Positions 34,730 through 46,077 of a stretch of 64,000 nt of DNA are shown one piece after another. The stretch's first letter is position 1. Every line of letters begins with the position of its first letter. The notes under the pieces were generated by a model. That model saw only the letters and a list, made by a program, of their open reading frames with translations, was not told the origin of the DNA and ran no database searches. This DNA comes from Protula sp. h YS-2021 (lineage: Eukaryota; Annelida; Polychaeta; Sabellida; Serpulidae): NCBI GenBank assembly GCA_949752745.1, contig OX457029.1, positions 47,298,228-47,362,227 on the forward strand. The letters run 5' to 3'. The translations under genes were made by a program, and so were the position numbers.

Positions 34730-35694
34730 TATCCCGTGTGCCCTTTTCTAGCCTCAGCGAACGCATTAACACGTTGCGTTATGAGTCTATTTATCCTAAA
34801 ATTGTGGTATCCCACGCCATTCCTCGATGAGAACTTGTCTAAGTTCGACATGGCTCTGAGGGGACGGCGCACGGACTCGAACTCTTTGGTCAAACGTATC
34901 CCACAGATGTTCTATTGGATTCGTGTCGGATGAAATTGGGAGGCCACTCTAGAGTCTGCACATTGCTTTCCCGAAGCAGATTCATGCATATTTCTGTCAC
35001 ATGCGCACGCGCATTGTCCTGCATGAATATGGATTGCCGGTCGTTCGTTCGACTCCCTAGGATGATGTCGGCGTAACGTTAAAGTGCCTTCAATAATTAG
35101 CAAGATGAGCTCCAGCCAAATCTGATAGCGCACCATACCATAACGTTTCCTCCACCATATCTATCCACCTCGCGAACACAAGGTATCGCAAATCGTTCGC
35201 CTGTACACTAGATTACGACCATCGTGTCGAAACAGTTGAAATCGGGATTCATCAGAGAACAGTACTCTTGGCCATCAGTTTCCCGAATGATTGGCCGCCC
35301 AGTTCCTTCTCATACGCCGTCGGCGTTCATTGAAAACTGGTCAAACTTATGCTTTACGAGCTATTATACAGTGATTGCGCAACCGATTTAACATTGTCTG
35401 TTGATTGATGCGGTTGTCGTGTCTCCCTGGAGTCGCATTTGCAGTGGCCGTTGCGGTTCGAAACCGATCTCGAAGATGCGCCGTTCGCATAGATCGATCT
35501 TGTGCTGGGGGCGTAACTCTTGGTTGACCAGGTAGTGGGCGGTCCTGTACAGAGCCGGTCTGAAGGTGACGCTGTTGCAGTCTGCATATGGTTGATACAG
35601 CCACTCCAAAATTTCTAGCGATTGCTGATTGTGACAGGCCAGACTCTAACATACCGATCGCTTGCCACCTCTCATTTTCGTTAAGTCGTGGCAT
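34730..35694 (-). mobile_element. Decayed Tc1/mariner transposase (DD34E type)
   Basis: ATG at 35692-35694 opens an intact N-terminal paired-type helix-turn-helix region (ERWQAIGMLESGLSQSAIAR, then STICRLQQRH) and a second HTH, ending by frameshift at 35347. The catalytic part is spread over several frames: VLFSDESRFQLFRHDGR near 35240-35290, FMQDNARAHVTEICMNLL near 34975-35035, and NPIEHLWDTF near 34890-34925. These supply the DDE triad of the Tc1 group. Stops and frameshifts make it non-functional. Terminal inverted repeats could not be located by eye, so only the coding part is given. Confidence 0.85.
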
Positions 35695-35829
35695 TTTATT
35701 TTTTGGAATATTTGGATTTTTTTCTTTTTGCAAACTTTTCGATTTTTCTTTAGCTCTTCTTCCACGTGGTTTTAAAATGTTTTTGATTCAGTTGACCAAC
35801 GCGCTATTTTACAATATGTGCTAGACACC

Positions 35830-37400
35830 AAGGTGTTACTTTTTTCGTAATCGATGAAGTGTATTGGTATGATAAAAAATGATGCATTCTATTCTAACAG
35901 TGTTAAAAATCTGACGTTAATTTCATTTTCATAACCCAAAAGGAACAGGATAAAAACCACTTTAAAGCCTTTTCGTTTTTACTTTGCGTCAGTATATTTT
36001 TTCTACCTGGCTCATAATTTATTAATGCAGAGTGATGATGACACTGGTTTCTCATAAGTTGTCTACTGTTTTAGGAATTGCAGTATAATAAAAGTTCTAC
36101 ATCTAAATTTGTAGTATTTATTTTCGAATATAAACATGGCGGTACCTTAAGTCAAAGTAGATAAATACTTAACTTTGACCATCTGTTTCATAACTACTTC
36201 TGTTTTATCATGTGGTGAAGACATGTTTGTGATACACATATACTATTTTGGGATAATGTCCCTTGTATTACAAATAATGTTGTATATAGAATCGTAGTTT
36301 CTAGAAGAAATAAACTGAGAATTATTTCTAACAATCATTATCAGGAAGTACCATTGTTGGGAAGGTGGTTACAACATTAACCGGGCAATAGTTTTTGGTC
36401 CATAATCACAATTTCTGTTTCATAAAAGGCATGGAGTTATAAGTACATGAATGACCACTCATGCTTACGTGACACTAGATTACGATGGTTGTTCCTTAAA
36501 GACATTTCATGCTATTTATTCTGCTTAGGTAGGTATTCACAGTGCCTTAATTCTTCTGACATTAGGACATTTTTGGATTTTAATTACGCAGGAAAATTTA
36601 ATCTTAAATTTACTTAACTTCATGTATGAGGTGGATTGCTTTAAAACATGTCCAAATGCGAGTGGATATTACGAACACACTTAATTCCATGCTGTTATTT
36701 GACAGCAACTATTTTCTAAAGGGATTCAGTGATCTACACCACAGAAACTAGAACTGCGCTCATAGTTTTTTATATTTATTCTTTGTGAAATAATGTAAGC
36801 TTAATCTTGGGTCGAGTAATCGTAGCAGTCAAACCATTTCTAATCTTGAATTAATCATGGATTAACTTAGACGAAAAAAACAAAAAAAAACAATCAATTT
36901 GGTAATCTCAATCTCTGGTTATTGTAAATGGTAGCCAACTAAATCGTGAATTGAGTCTCGTAAAAGGCCCATAAGAAACCAGATCTCGACGCCGAGAACT
37001 CATGTATTTATCGATTTCTAATGCTTCATATTTTAAATCCGTGCCCTGCGCCTAAGGTTTTCAAGCATAAATACACAATAAATTTAAGTGTTTTCTTTTT
37101 TCCCACATTTGAATTGTTAAAATGCTGATCTTTTTTCCTTTACTGCCTTACCCATCCTTTGTAAATCTCACTTACAAACTAATCCACATTATATTTTATA
37201 ATCAAAAAGTCTGCGAAATTAAAATATTAAAAGTGACACAGTTTAAGTACGCTCCTCGTTTTTTCTACTTCTTAAAATATGGGCTTTACATGCGCTGAAC
37301 TCACTACTTTGATAATATCATTGATATAAGTAAAAGTATGGAGCTGAACGTCACTGTATATTAAAATTAAATCCTAGTTGTGACGTCACGCGTATTGTCT
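35830..37400. other. Non-coding AT-rich DNA, no supported gene
   Basis: No ORF with motifs and no RNA gene or repeat array is visible. Confidence 0.5.
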
Positions 37401-37511
37401 AGCCACTTTGTACTTTGATGGCTCATGGAGACAATCGCTTCACAAGTTTTCGAAATATAGTTCATGCGTTTTCTATAAACAAACATTAATACCTGTAACT
37501 GAATTAATTGG

Positions 37512-37790
37512 AGCCAACAGCAAAAGCAACAAGAACAACAGCAACAAGAACAACAGCAACAAAAGCCAAAGCAACAAGAACAACAACAACAAGAACAACA
37601 ACAACAAGAACAACAGCAACAAGAACAACAGCAACAAAAGCCAAAGCAACAAGAACAACAGCAACAAGAACAACAGCAAAAAGAACAACAGCACCAAGAA
37701 CAACAACAACAAGAACAACAGCAACAAAAGCCAAAGCAACAAGAACAACAGCCAGATTAACAACAATGCCAACAAAAATACAACAAAAAT
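37512..37790. repeat. CAACAAGAACAACAG minisatellite
   Basis: About 18 units of AACAACAGCAACAAG or AACAACAACAACAAG, with an AAAAGCCAAAGCAACAAG variant at regular intervals, form a higher-order period of about 60-100 bases. Long ORFs in all frames (Asn/Ser/Lys-, Leu- or Val-rich) are artefacts of the trinucleotide pattern. Confidence 0.92.
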
Positions 37791-37840
37791 CCATCTCCTA
37801 ATGCAAAGTCAGTAAATTGTTTTGTTGTTTTTTTTTTAAA

Positions 37841-37855
37841 TTAAAATGATTCATT
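37841..37855. repeat. 15-bp direct repeat flanking the hAT element (left copy)
   Basis: TTAAAATGATTCATT here is identical to 41134-41148, on the other side of the transposon. With the ATTTA next to each terminus, the empty site can be read as a tandem pair of TTAAAATGATTCAT units, or the repeat is a long target duplication. Confidence 0.85.
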
Positions 37856-37857
37856 TA

Positions 37858-40800
37858 CAGTGGCGTAGCTACCGTTTACGCACTTACGCACGTGCGTAAC
37901 AGTTTTTGTGAGAAAACCCGTTTTATTCCCAATAAAATTTTCTATCTATGAAACAATTGCTACATTTTCAACTCACATTTTGTTTTCGCACAAAACGCTC
38001 ATATTGTGTCTTTCCATCACACAGCAGAATTTCTATTTTTAGCTTTTGGGAAATTTTGCAAGACTGAAGTAAGCTGACACAGTATGAACTTTGATACTTT
38101 GTGGACTATTGATCTCTACTTTAGAGGTGACGTCAGTAAGACCATGGATACTCTGTAGTATACAGTATCTGTGTCGTCAGTTTGAAAACAAAGCAAGAGC
38201 AAAATGGCCAAACAATTGAGTTTAAATAAATTTTTTACAAAGAAAAATAGTGGAAGCAGTAATGATGCATTTGCACATAAAACAATACAAACTGACATCT
38301 CAGAGCTGCAAATGTGTTTGAAGTGTGAAAAAGCTAATTCGGGGAAACAATGTTATGAGAAGATTTTACCGAATCTTGGCGAGAGTACATCACACTTTAA
38401 CCCGGATTTACCGACCTATGTGGATGCAGCGGAAATTGATATTGCAAAAGCAGCAGATAATGTTAAATATCAACTCATAATCGGAAAATGGGACTCAGCT
38501 AGGAGATACAATTTTCCACCCAGGTTTGTCAATTTTTAGCTACCACAAAAGCCAGATATTTTCCCAGCAGGCAAAACGAATTCGTCGGAGATTTGACCTA
38601 AACCCGACGTTGGATTTGGGTTTGACCAAAAATTACGTCTTTTGCCTGCCCGATTATTGCGTATAAATTTTAAATATTTTTTTACTAATAGACACAAGTA
38701 TAAAAAAACACAACAAACAGACTAACGTATATTCAGCATAAATTACGACCATTTATAAGCATAATCAAGTTCAAGTAAAAAGAATTTATTGATAAATTCG
38801 CCTTTTTTAAAATTTGAAGTTGGAAAAGTTAGTTGGAATGACGACATTCAATACTTGTAAAATTGTCAAAAAATGATAAATCTGCCAAAACACTAATGTG
38901 TGGTGTGTTTGATTTGCTTCCAGACTTCTACATGGTAAAAACAGGAAGTTCAATCCACAACTATTAACCGATTTTTCGTGGTTGCGCTACAGCATTAAGA
39001 GTAACGTTGTATATTGTGGCTACTGCGCTGTATTTGGTTATAAATTTGAAGTAAAGGACTGGTCAAACATCACACGGCAGTGTAATCTTCACAATGATTC
39101 GACAAACCACAAAACCGCGTTGACACGAACCGATGAATTTGTACAGATAATGAAGCTCCAAAAGCCAAACATTCTTCAGCACATTGATTGTGCTGAAGCA
39201 AAATTATTCAAGCGCAATTTTTACATTTTGAAACAAGTTGCAGCGGTTCTAATTTTTTGTGGCAGGCAAAATATAGCCATCAGGTCCCATGATGACACCC
39301 AGAGCAATTTCATATCATTATTGTATTTGAAGGCAGAAAATGATGAAATACTTAAAGAACATTTAACCCATTCTAAATCGAATGCAAAGTACACTTCACC
39401 AGAAATTCAAAATGAAATTCTTACCATCATTGGTAAAGAAATTCAAAACAAAATCATTCATGAATGCAATAGCGCCGGATATTTTGGATTTATAGCCGAT
39501 GAAGCTTCGGACAGTGCTAATTATGAACAGGTTTCTCTATGCCTTCGCTACGTAGGTAAGGGCGAGATTCTTGGCCAAGAACGTTATGTAATTAAAGAAG
39601 AATTTGTCACATTTGTTAAAGCAGACAATACAACTGGTGAGGCCTTAGCGCAGCTATTTATAGATACCCTTCAAGAACTAAATGTTCATATTCAACAAAT
39701 GAGAGGTCAAGGATATGATGGTGCCTCAAACATGAGAGGACACAAAAAGGGGGTGCAGGCTCGAATCCGAGAAATTATACCCGACGCCCAATACACACAC
39801 TGCAACGCGCATGTTCTTAACCTTTGTATAGTTCACAGTTGCTCACAACCCCTGATTCGTAACCTTCTCGATACCATTCAACAAATAAGTTTTGCATTTT
39901 CGTATTCTGCAAAGAAACAAAATCTTCTTGAAGAGAATTTAAAGGAAAATCCTGATCGCCACGATATGGAAAATAAACGCAAACTTAAAGAATTGTGCGA
40001 GACGCGTTGGGCGGCGAGAGCGGATGCATTGTCAACTTTCAAAGCAGCTTTTACTGTTGTCGCAGATGTTTTACAGCAATTGACGGATGGTGGAGATGCC
40101 AAGTGCAGAACCCACCTTGCCTCTATTTTAAAGTTTGACTTTATTGTCGGCCTTTTCGTAGTAGAACACGTGCTACAACTTACCTTAGCTTTGTCAAAAT
40201 TGCTCCAAGCCAAGAATCTTGATTTGATTCAGGCAGCAAAAGAAGCCGAAAACGCCAAGCTGTCTCTTCAAGCCGAAAGAAATGATGAGGCAGTTTTTGA
40301 AACATTGTACGGAGAAGCGGCACAGCTAGCAGCAACATTTGACATCCAGCCCAGCAAGCCCAGGACAGCAGGACGCCAAACTCAGCGCGCCAATATTGAA
40401 GCAGAGGGACCGTTGCAGTATTGGCGAAGAGCTATGTATCTTCCTTTTGTTGATCATTTAATAGCAGAAATTTCTGACGGATTGGTGCAGGCAAGACCAC
40501 GATTCTGTGCACAGTACTTAATTCCGCGAATGTTGCCAAACTTAAATGTAGACCTAAAGGACCAAATTTTCAACGAATACTCCACTGATCTCAATGTTAC
40601 AGCGGAACAGTTTATGCGGGAGCTATCTATGTGGGAGCGAAAGTGGAATGTAACCCCGATAGTGAATCGTCCGCCTACTTTGCTAGAAGCTCTCGACACT
40701 GTTATTCCGGAAGTGTTCCCAAGCATATACAACATATTTCTCATACTGTTATCAATGCCTGTATCAACCGCGACGGCGGAAAGAAGTTTTAGTTCAATGC

Positions 40801-41131
40801 GGCGCATAAAAACGTATCTACGTTCTACAATGGGCGAAGAGAGGTTTGCAGCACTTGCTTTGCTGCACATTCACAGAGAGACTGAGATCGATCTGGATCT
40901 AGTGGTTCATACATTTGCCAGACAGAAAAACAGACGATTACACTTAATATAGACTAGTGAAGTTCTAGATCTCTATGATACATGCGAGTATTTTATCCGT
41001 TTGTGTCAAGTTTTAAAATTGACCTTTTTTGGGCACGAGGGGGGGGGGGGAGGTGGAGTAAAATAGGGGGCAGGGAGAGGTCTGAAAAGTGCTAAGTGCG
41101 TAACAAAAAAAAAATCCTGGCTACGCGCCTG
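37858..41131 (+). mobile_element. Complete-looking hAT superfamily DNA transposon
   Basis: The left end reads CAGTGGCGTAGCTA and the right end, on the minus strand from 41131, reads CAGGCGCGTAGCCA (11 of 14 identical). Subterminal GTGCGTAAC occurs at both ends. The element is 3274 bp and encloses one transposase gene with an uninterrupted spliced frame. ATTTA lies directly outside both ends, within a longer 15-bp repeat of the flanks. CAG...CTG ends with GGCGTAGC are typical of hAT elements in invertebrates. Confidence 0.85.
38204..40952 (+). CDS. hAT transposase (DUF4371/ZMYM1-like), two exons, uninterrupted
   Basis: Exon 1 is 38204-38523 and exon 2 is 38924-40952. The 400-bp intron has CAG|GTTTGT and TTGCTTCCAG|A ends, and the join is in frame, giving 782 residues. 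Residues 4-11 (QLSLNKFF) fit a PIP box. A TTF/BED-type zinc finger follows (VVYCGYCAVFG ... CNLHNDSTNHKTAL). The catalytic region includes FIADEASDSANYEQVSL and GQGYDGASNMRGHKKGV. A THCNAHVLNLCI segment follows. The C-terminus has the hAT dimerisation block STATAERSFSSMRRIKTYLR with the conserved Glu and Trp/Arg context. Transposases of this group cut and paste the element by its terminal repeats. No stop or frameshift is seen, so it may be recent or still active. Confidence 0.92.
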
Positions 41132-41133
41132 AT

Positions 41134-41148
41134 TTAAAATGATTCATT
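41134..41148. repeat. 15-bp direct repeat flanking the hAT element (right copy)
   Basis: This is identical to the copy at 37841-37855. See the element entry. Confidence 0.85.
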
Positions 41149-41555
41149 AGCTTGTGCTTGTTATACACCGTGACTTTTCACTGAGAAAAAGATTCCGTAT
41201 TGATGGAGCCTAATCCACCAGTGGTCAAATCGGTGAAGTAGTCTTTTCAAAATTAACGTTTATTTCTAAGTTGTTAACTAACAGTAAAGATATTAATTTT
41301 ATATTATTCATTCTTAAGTAATATCAACGAATTTATAAATGATCTGATTCTATATGAATGATACTATTATGATTCCAGTTTACTGATTTTGTTCATACAA
41401 ATGACTTATAGCTGTCGTTCGATCGACCCGAAGCTTGAAAAGTATAATCCATATCTTTTCTCGCCGGTAAACTCATCGAATTGGATGACCCACACTAAGT
41501 GAGGATCTCCTATTCTTGAAATTTCCTTGACTGCCTGGTGCTCTCCTCTGTAAGT

Positions 41556-41576
41556 GACCCCCAGGTGGCGCCACTA
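41556..41576 (+). promoter_or_regulatory. CTCF-like motif
   Basis: GACCCCCAGGTGGCGCCACTA contains the core CCCCCAGGTGGCGCC, a near-consensus match to the bilaterian CTCF site (CCASYAGRKGGCRS). It lies in a GC-richer island (about 41400-41750) of otherwise AT-rich DNA. Binding is inferred from the motif only. Confidence 0.4.
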
Positions 41577-42674
41577 ACGTCACTTTTCATCTTTACGCCT
41601 GTAAACAAACAGTCTAGGTGTGGAAGCTTTGAAGTTTTTAGGACCTAAACCAAGATCCTCTTAGGTTCAAGGGGAAAGGGTTCCAGCAGAAGTTCCCGAT
41701 GAACACCAACGACGTGTAGCTGTTTGCAGGGTCCGATCGGTCCATGCTGTAACTTGTTACTAATTACATTAACGTGTGCTCGCACAATAAAACGGTTAAC
41801 TAGTGAACATATAACACTTATAATTAAATAGTGCTGACTATTACTTTAGCATGTATATTGAGTAGCTATATCTTTTCTGACTTTTATTGGTGTCCCCTGT
41901 ATAATTTAACCAATGCTTGGTAATTTAAATACCAAATTTAGTATAAAACATCTTCCTCTGTTGTGTTAATTTTTTTTTTGATTTATAATGAAGTTTAGCG
42001 AATGAAAGGACTTATTTTATTTACAATGAGACCAGTAAAACAAAATAAATTGAACTTTACAATGCAGCTGGTAGAAAATACAATACATTAGATCATACAT
42101 AATGAATGAGCTTTGCCTAGTCCATATATTCTACAGATGCTTGACTATGGGCGTTCCTTTAAAGTCCCCAGCATCGAACAGGATACTGGGATGTATTTTT
42201 CTGAATGAATTGCAATTACGGGTTATGACTTGGTAATTTTAATCTTGAACAAAATATGCTGGATAGTTTAGCTATTTCAGGCTAATGAAAGATGCTATAC
42301 GCCTTTTGTTTGAAATCATCCATGAAGCAATAAACGCCAAATATTACTTTAGTTACTTTGGAGAAGTCTCATACGAAATGTTTAGCAGTTCCTTCTGGCA
42401 TAACTAAGACAGCACGATAACAGTTAGAAAAACTTTTATAAAAATGCTCAAATTTATTATGGAAATGTGTCAAATGTTTAATCTGGGATGGTTTATTTAA
42501 TAATAAATTTTATTATAAACTTTCATCGCCCATGTAGAGTGAAAACTGATTAAAACGTACAACGCCGGGGTTGAATAATTTTGCGTCGACTAGTTTGGTG
42601 AACCTTTTTTTACTTTACTCAGGCAGAATTCACAGATAAATGTCTGAACGCAAAAGTATGGACATCCCGTTGTC

Positions 42675-43251
42675 CCGGTGTAATGAAACGTTTTGACCCC
42701 CAAGCAAATCGACTTTCCGGTCGATATGTTTTAAAGCAAACAGACCCCTCGGTCGATTTGTTTTAGGAAAGACCGCCATAACAAACAGACCTCCCCTATA
42801 ATAAAATGACCCCTCCCAAAAAAATCATGTTTAAATATAAAATGGAAGTAAAAAAGGTGCATATGGTTTTTAAAACTATTTTAAGTATTTTCTACCTCTT
42901 GATGTAGAAAATTATTATTTTGAGCCATTGAAATGCCATTATTGAGTTTGGACAGATTTTTTGGTGACTGTATGTTAATGGTGTTGGAAGTGTTTTCGTG
43001 TTTGAAAATGTAGATGTTAGTTGCTAAATAAATTGTTATTCATGGATATAGTTTTTATTTCAATTAAAGAAAGTAATGGGGTGGCCATATGTGGAAATAA
43101 ATAAATAAATCAACAAAAAACAAGAGGGTTAAAACATTTCAGGGGGAGTCTGTTTGTTTTAAAACAAATCGACCGGGGGGTCTGTTTGTTTTAAAACAAA
43201 TCGACCGGGAGGTCGATTTATTTTGGGGGTCAAAACGTTTCCTTACACCGG
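42675..43251. mobile_element. 577-bp non-autonomous element with ~110-bp terminal inverted repeats
   Basis: The left arm begins CCGGTGTAATGAAACGTTTT and the right arm, read from 43251, begins CCGGTGTAAGGAAACGTTTT. The arms stay similar through GACCCCCAA, CGGTCGATTTGTTTTAAAACAAAC and a second GGTCGATTTGTTTTA unit, so each arm contains a tandem subrepeat of about 34 bases. The interior is AT-rich with no ORF. A CCGG at each end could be a 4-bp target duplication or part of the terminus. I cannot assign a superfamily. Confidence 0.8.
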
Positions 43252-43555
43252 TTTTATTTCATAACGTTCCCTGTCTATTTTAGAACACGAACGTTTTCTC
43301 ATTCAAAATTCCAGAAGCGATACTTATCACTCAACCAAATTCTTCTGTCACTATTCCAACAACATTACAAATCAAACGGGGATTTGCTGTTCCTAATGAT
43401 TATTGAAATCGTACGATGGATTTTACTTTGTTTGCTTTTGTTTTCGTTTTCATAGCTTGTAGAAGAAAGTAGTCACATACGGCTGTCAATAGTAGGACCA
43501 AATTTAGTGCCGGCGTGCCGCTTTACGGGAGGCTGCCCATAACCTGAAGAGTCAG

Positions 43556-44245
43556 TACACCGAGGTCCACGCACTCCGGGGTCCTACTAGAAGGACAGTA
43601 CCGAGGTCCACGCACTCCTGAGTCCTACCACCCGGATAGTACCGAGGTCCACGCACTCCGGAGTCCTACCACCCGGACAGTAACCGGGGTCTACGCACTC
43701 CGGAGTCCTACCATCCGGACAGTACCGAGGTTCACGCACTCTGGAGTCCTACCAGCCGGACAGTAACCGGGGTCTACTCACTCCGGAGTCCTACCATCTG
43801 GACAGTACCGAGGTCCATGCACTCCGGAGTCCTACCACCCGGACAGTACCGAGGTTCACGCCCCTTGGAGTCCTACCATCCGGACAATACCGAAGTTCAC
43901 GCACTCCGAAGTCCTACTAGTCGGACAGTACCGAGGTCCATGCACTCCGGAATAGGGATGGGCAGGATGACGCGGGGCCCCGTCAAAAATTTTAAACCCC
44001 AGGGTTGAAATTCGACCCCGGGTCCCCGTCACGGTGCTTGTTTTGGGTCACGGGTCCCCGGGCCATAAATTTGGCCCCGACCCATCCCTACTCCGGAGTC
44101 CTTCCAGCCGGACAGTACCGAGGTTCACGCACTCCGAAATCCTACCAGCCGGACAGTACACCGAGGTCCACGCACTCCAGAGTCCTACTAGTCTGACAGT
44201 ACCGAGGTCCACGCACTCCGGAGTCCTACCAGTCCGAAAGTTCAA
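43556..44245. repeat. ~45-bp minisatellite (CGCACTCCGGAGTCCTACC unit)
   Basis: About 13 imperfect units of ACCGAGGTCCACGCACTCCG followed by GAGTCCTACCACCCGGACAGT run head to tail. The order is interrupted by a 138-bp insertion at 43953-44090. Degenerate traces (ACTCCGAAGTC) continue to about 44350. The GC content contrasts with the surrounding AT-rich DNA. Confidence 0.92.
43953..44090. mobile_element. 138-bp hAT-like MITE inserted in the minisatellite
   Basis: The ends are TAGGGATGGG and CCCATCCCTA, perfect 10-bp inverted repeats. Flanks are CTCCGGAA (43945-43952) and CTCCGGAG (44091-44098). They match at seven of eight bases, and CTCCGGA belongs to the minisatellite unit. TAGGG..CCCTA ends with an 8-bp target duplication fit the hAT superfamily. 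The interior is GC-rich with GGGGCCCC and GGGTCCCCG self-complementary stretches. Confidence 0.75.
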
Positions 44246-44349
44246 AACTCAACAGCACCTTTCAGATGTATTTACCTAAGGCAAAAAAATTTTCTTACTT
44301 GAGACCTCAGAAGGTTCAGTATTCTTGAAACTCAGTACTCCGAAGTCAC

Positions 44350-45310
44350 TTTACTTAGATAAAAAAAAAAAGCCCCAGTACGAAGGACCAGAAGTCGGAA
44401 ATATGCCGAAACCCAGTCAGCAGAAGACGCAACCGCTCGAAATACCAGTATTCCGAAAAGCTGCATTGCTGAAGGTTGAATATTTCACGGAGCCAAATGT
44501 CCGAAAAATGAACAGTGCATTGACTGAACTGTATAGCTTTGGCGTATGTCCGTGTATCCAACCTAAGCCATTTTATATAACATGATCTACACTCTTCTTC
44601 AACTGATTTCAGCGAAATATGTTTTCAATATTTTCATATAAACGCCTCAAATATGTGATGCAGAAGATAATGCTTCAGAACGAAATAATTTGCTAATGTT
44701 TTAGTAGTGACAGCACCGCAGTTTTAATTCACTATATGCTTTTTTTGTAATATAAGTTTAATTTCGTACTTGGCAGCGAATTCCGTCTTGCACTATTTCG
44801 TGTTAAATATGACATCGAAATTTCAGCTGGTTAAAATGCAAATGTGTCTTATTTCTTTTAATCGTTTATTTACAATTGCCTGATTTTTGGATAAAAAACT
44901 ATCAATTTATCAATTTGGGTGGCCAACAATTTGCTAATTATTTCGAAGAACGCAAATCAAAAGCTTCAGGTTGTGTGCAGACCTTAAGTATATCAATACT
45001 AATGCTGCAAACTAGAATTAGCCAACCGCTAAAAATTATTTTAAAGACATAACTTTGGCATATATATAAAATCGGATTTTAAAATTTTGATATTTGAATA
45101 CGTGCATTGGATATGATCCTCACGGCATCGCTTGCAGCTTGTAGTGTTGTTGCGGTTCTGTTTACATGCAGAGTTTCCGTTTGCCGCCTTTGTTATAAGA
45201 CTTTGAATACAAGTTTTCATTTCCTTTAAGTGTCAAGCACTTTCCTCAAGATTTTCATAAATTCAGTATGTAGTTTTTAAGAAATGAATTGAAATTTCTT
45301 TTACGCAGTA
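44350..45310. other. Non-coding DNA, no supported gene
   Basis: A short ORF at 44325-44585 has no recognisable domain and begins in degenerate minisatellite. Nothing else is supported. Confidence 0.5.
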
Positions 45311-45315
45311 ACCCT

Positions 45316-45343
45316 GACCCCCGCCCCCCCCCCCCCCCCCCCC
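45316..45343. repeat. Poly(C) tract
   Basis: A near-pure run of C, with a single G near its start, ends at CTTGAGAGG. Its opposite strand is G-rich and could form a quadruplex. Confidence 0.95.
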
Positions 45344-46077
45344 TTGAGAGGATCTGACCAACCATAACAATTTAATCAGGTATGTGCGTTTTCGACGATT
45401 CAGTTTTATTTTAATGTAGTTTTTATATCCACAAGTTCAATTTCGCTCCCTGTAGCGTAATTGATCTTTTTTGTTTTGTAGCCATTTTGAATAATATTTT
45501 ACCTTGTTGATTTGATGAAAAGTTTTAATACACAATGATTGATGTTACTGAGGGAGGGGGGTTGCTGAAATGAAGAGAGACTATTTTACTCATTTAAAGT
45601 AGGTCAAATAAAGCCAACACTTTTAAAATGATTTTCGCTTGGTAACATTAAACTTTAGAGCAAAATTGTAATTAATTAAAGTTAAGGTCATTGCTTGTTT
45701 GGTAAAAAAGGCTCTTGGATAAAAAAATCTGTTTTGTGTTGTTATACAAATTTTAATACATTTCTTGACGCCATTGACGACACTGTACATCGAACATGAC
45801 GTCATAAGGCATACCTTAAATTTTAAAAATAAATCTTTACACAACCACTTATTATTTTTATTTTAGTGTCAAATCATTTCGCGATCTCTTTATCTATGTC
45901 TATGTCTGTTACGTCATTAGCTGTTTCTTTTCAACGTCTGATAACTTTTCAATGAGCAAAGTTTTAAACTTCGTTGCAAATTCGTGGTTCAAACGATATG
46001 TTATCGTTAGAGTACAAAAGGTCCTTGAAAAAAAAAAAAAACAGGATGAAGCTTCGTGCATTACGTAAATCAAGTTT

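Noticed and set aside
37408..37815. Asn/Lys/Ser-rich ORF and Leu- and Val-rich ORFs on the other strand
   Set aside because: All frames of the 15-bp minisatellite are open because its unit is a multiple of three; no start context or domain.
40454..40870. Minus-strand ORF opposite the hAT transposase
   Set aside because: It is a shadow of the transposase frame, which has the conserved motifs.
42675..43251. Assignment of the inverted-repeat element to piggyBac, Merlin or another named superfamily
   Set aside because: No transposase and no clear target duplication; the CCGG at the ends is ambiguous.
43556..44245. Possible CRISPR-like array (regular repeats)
   Set aside because: Units are contiguous with no unique spacers, vary between copies, and the context is an animal genome; it is a minisatellite.
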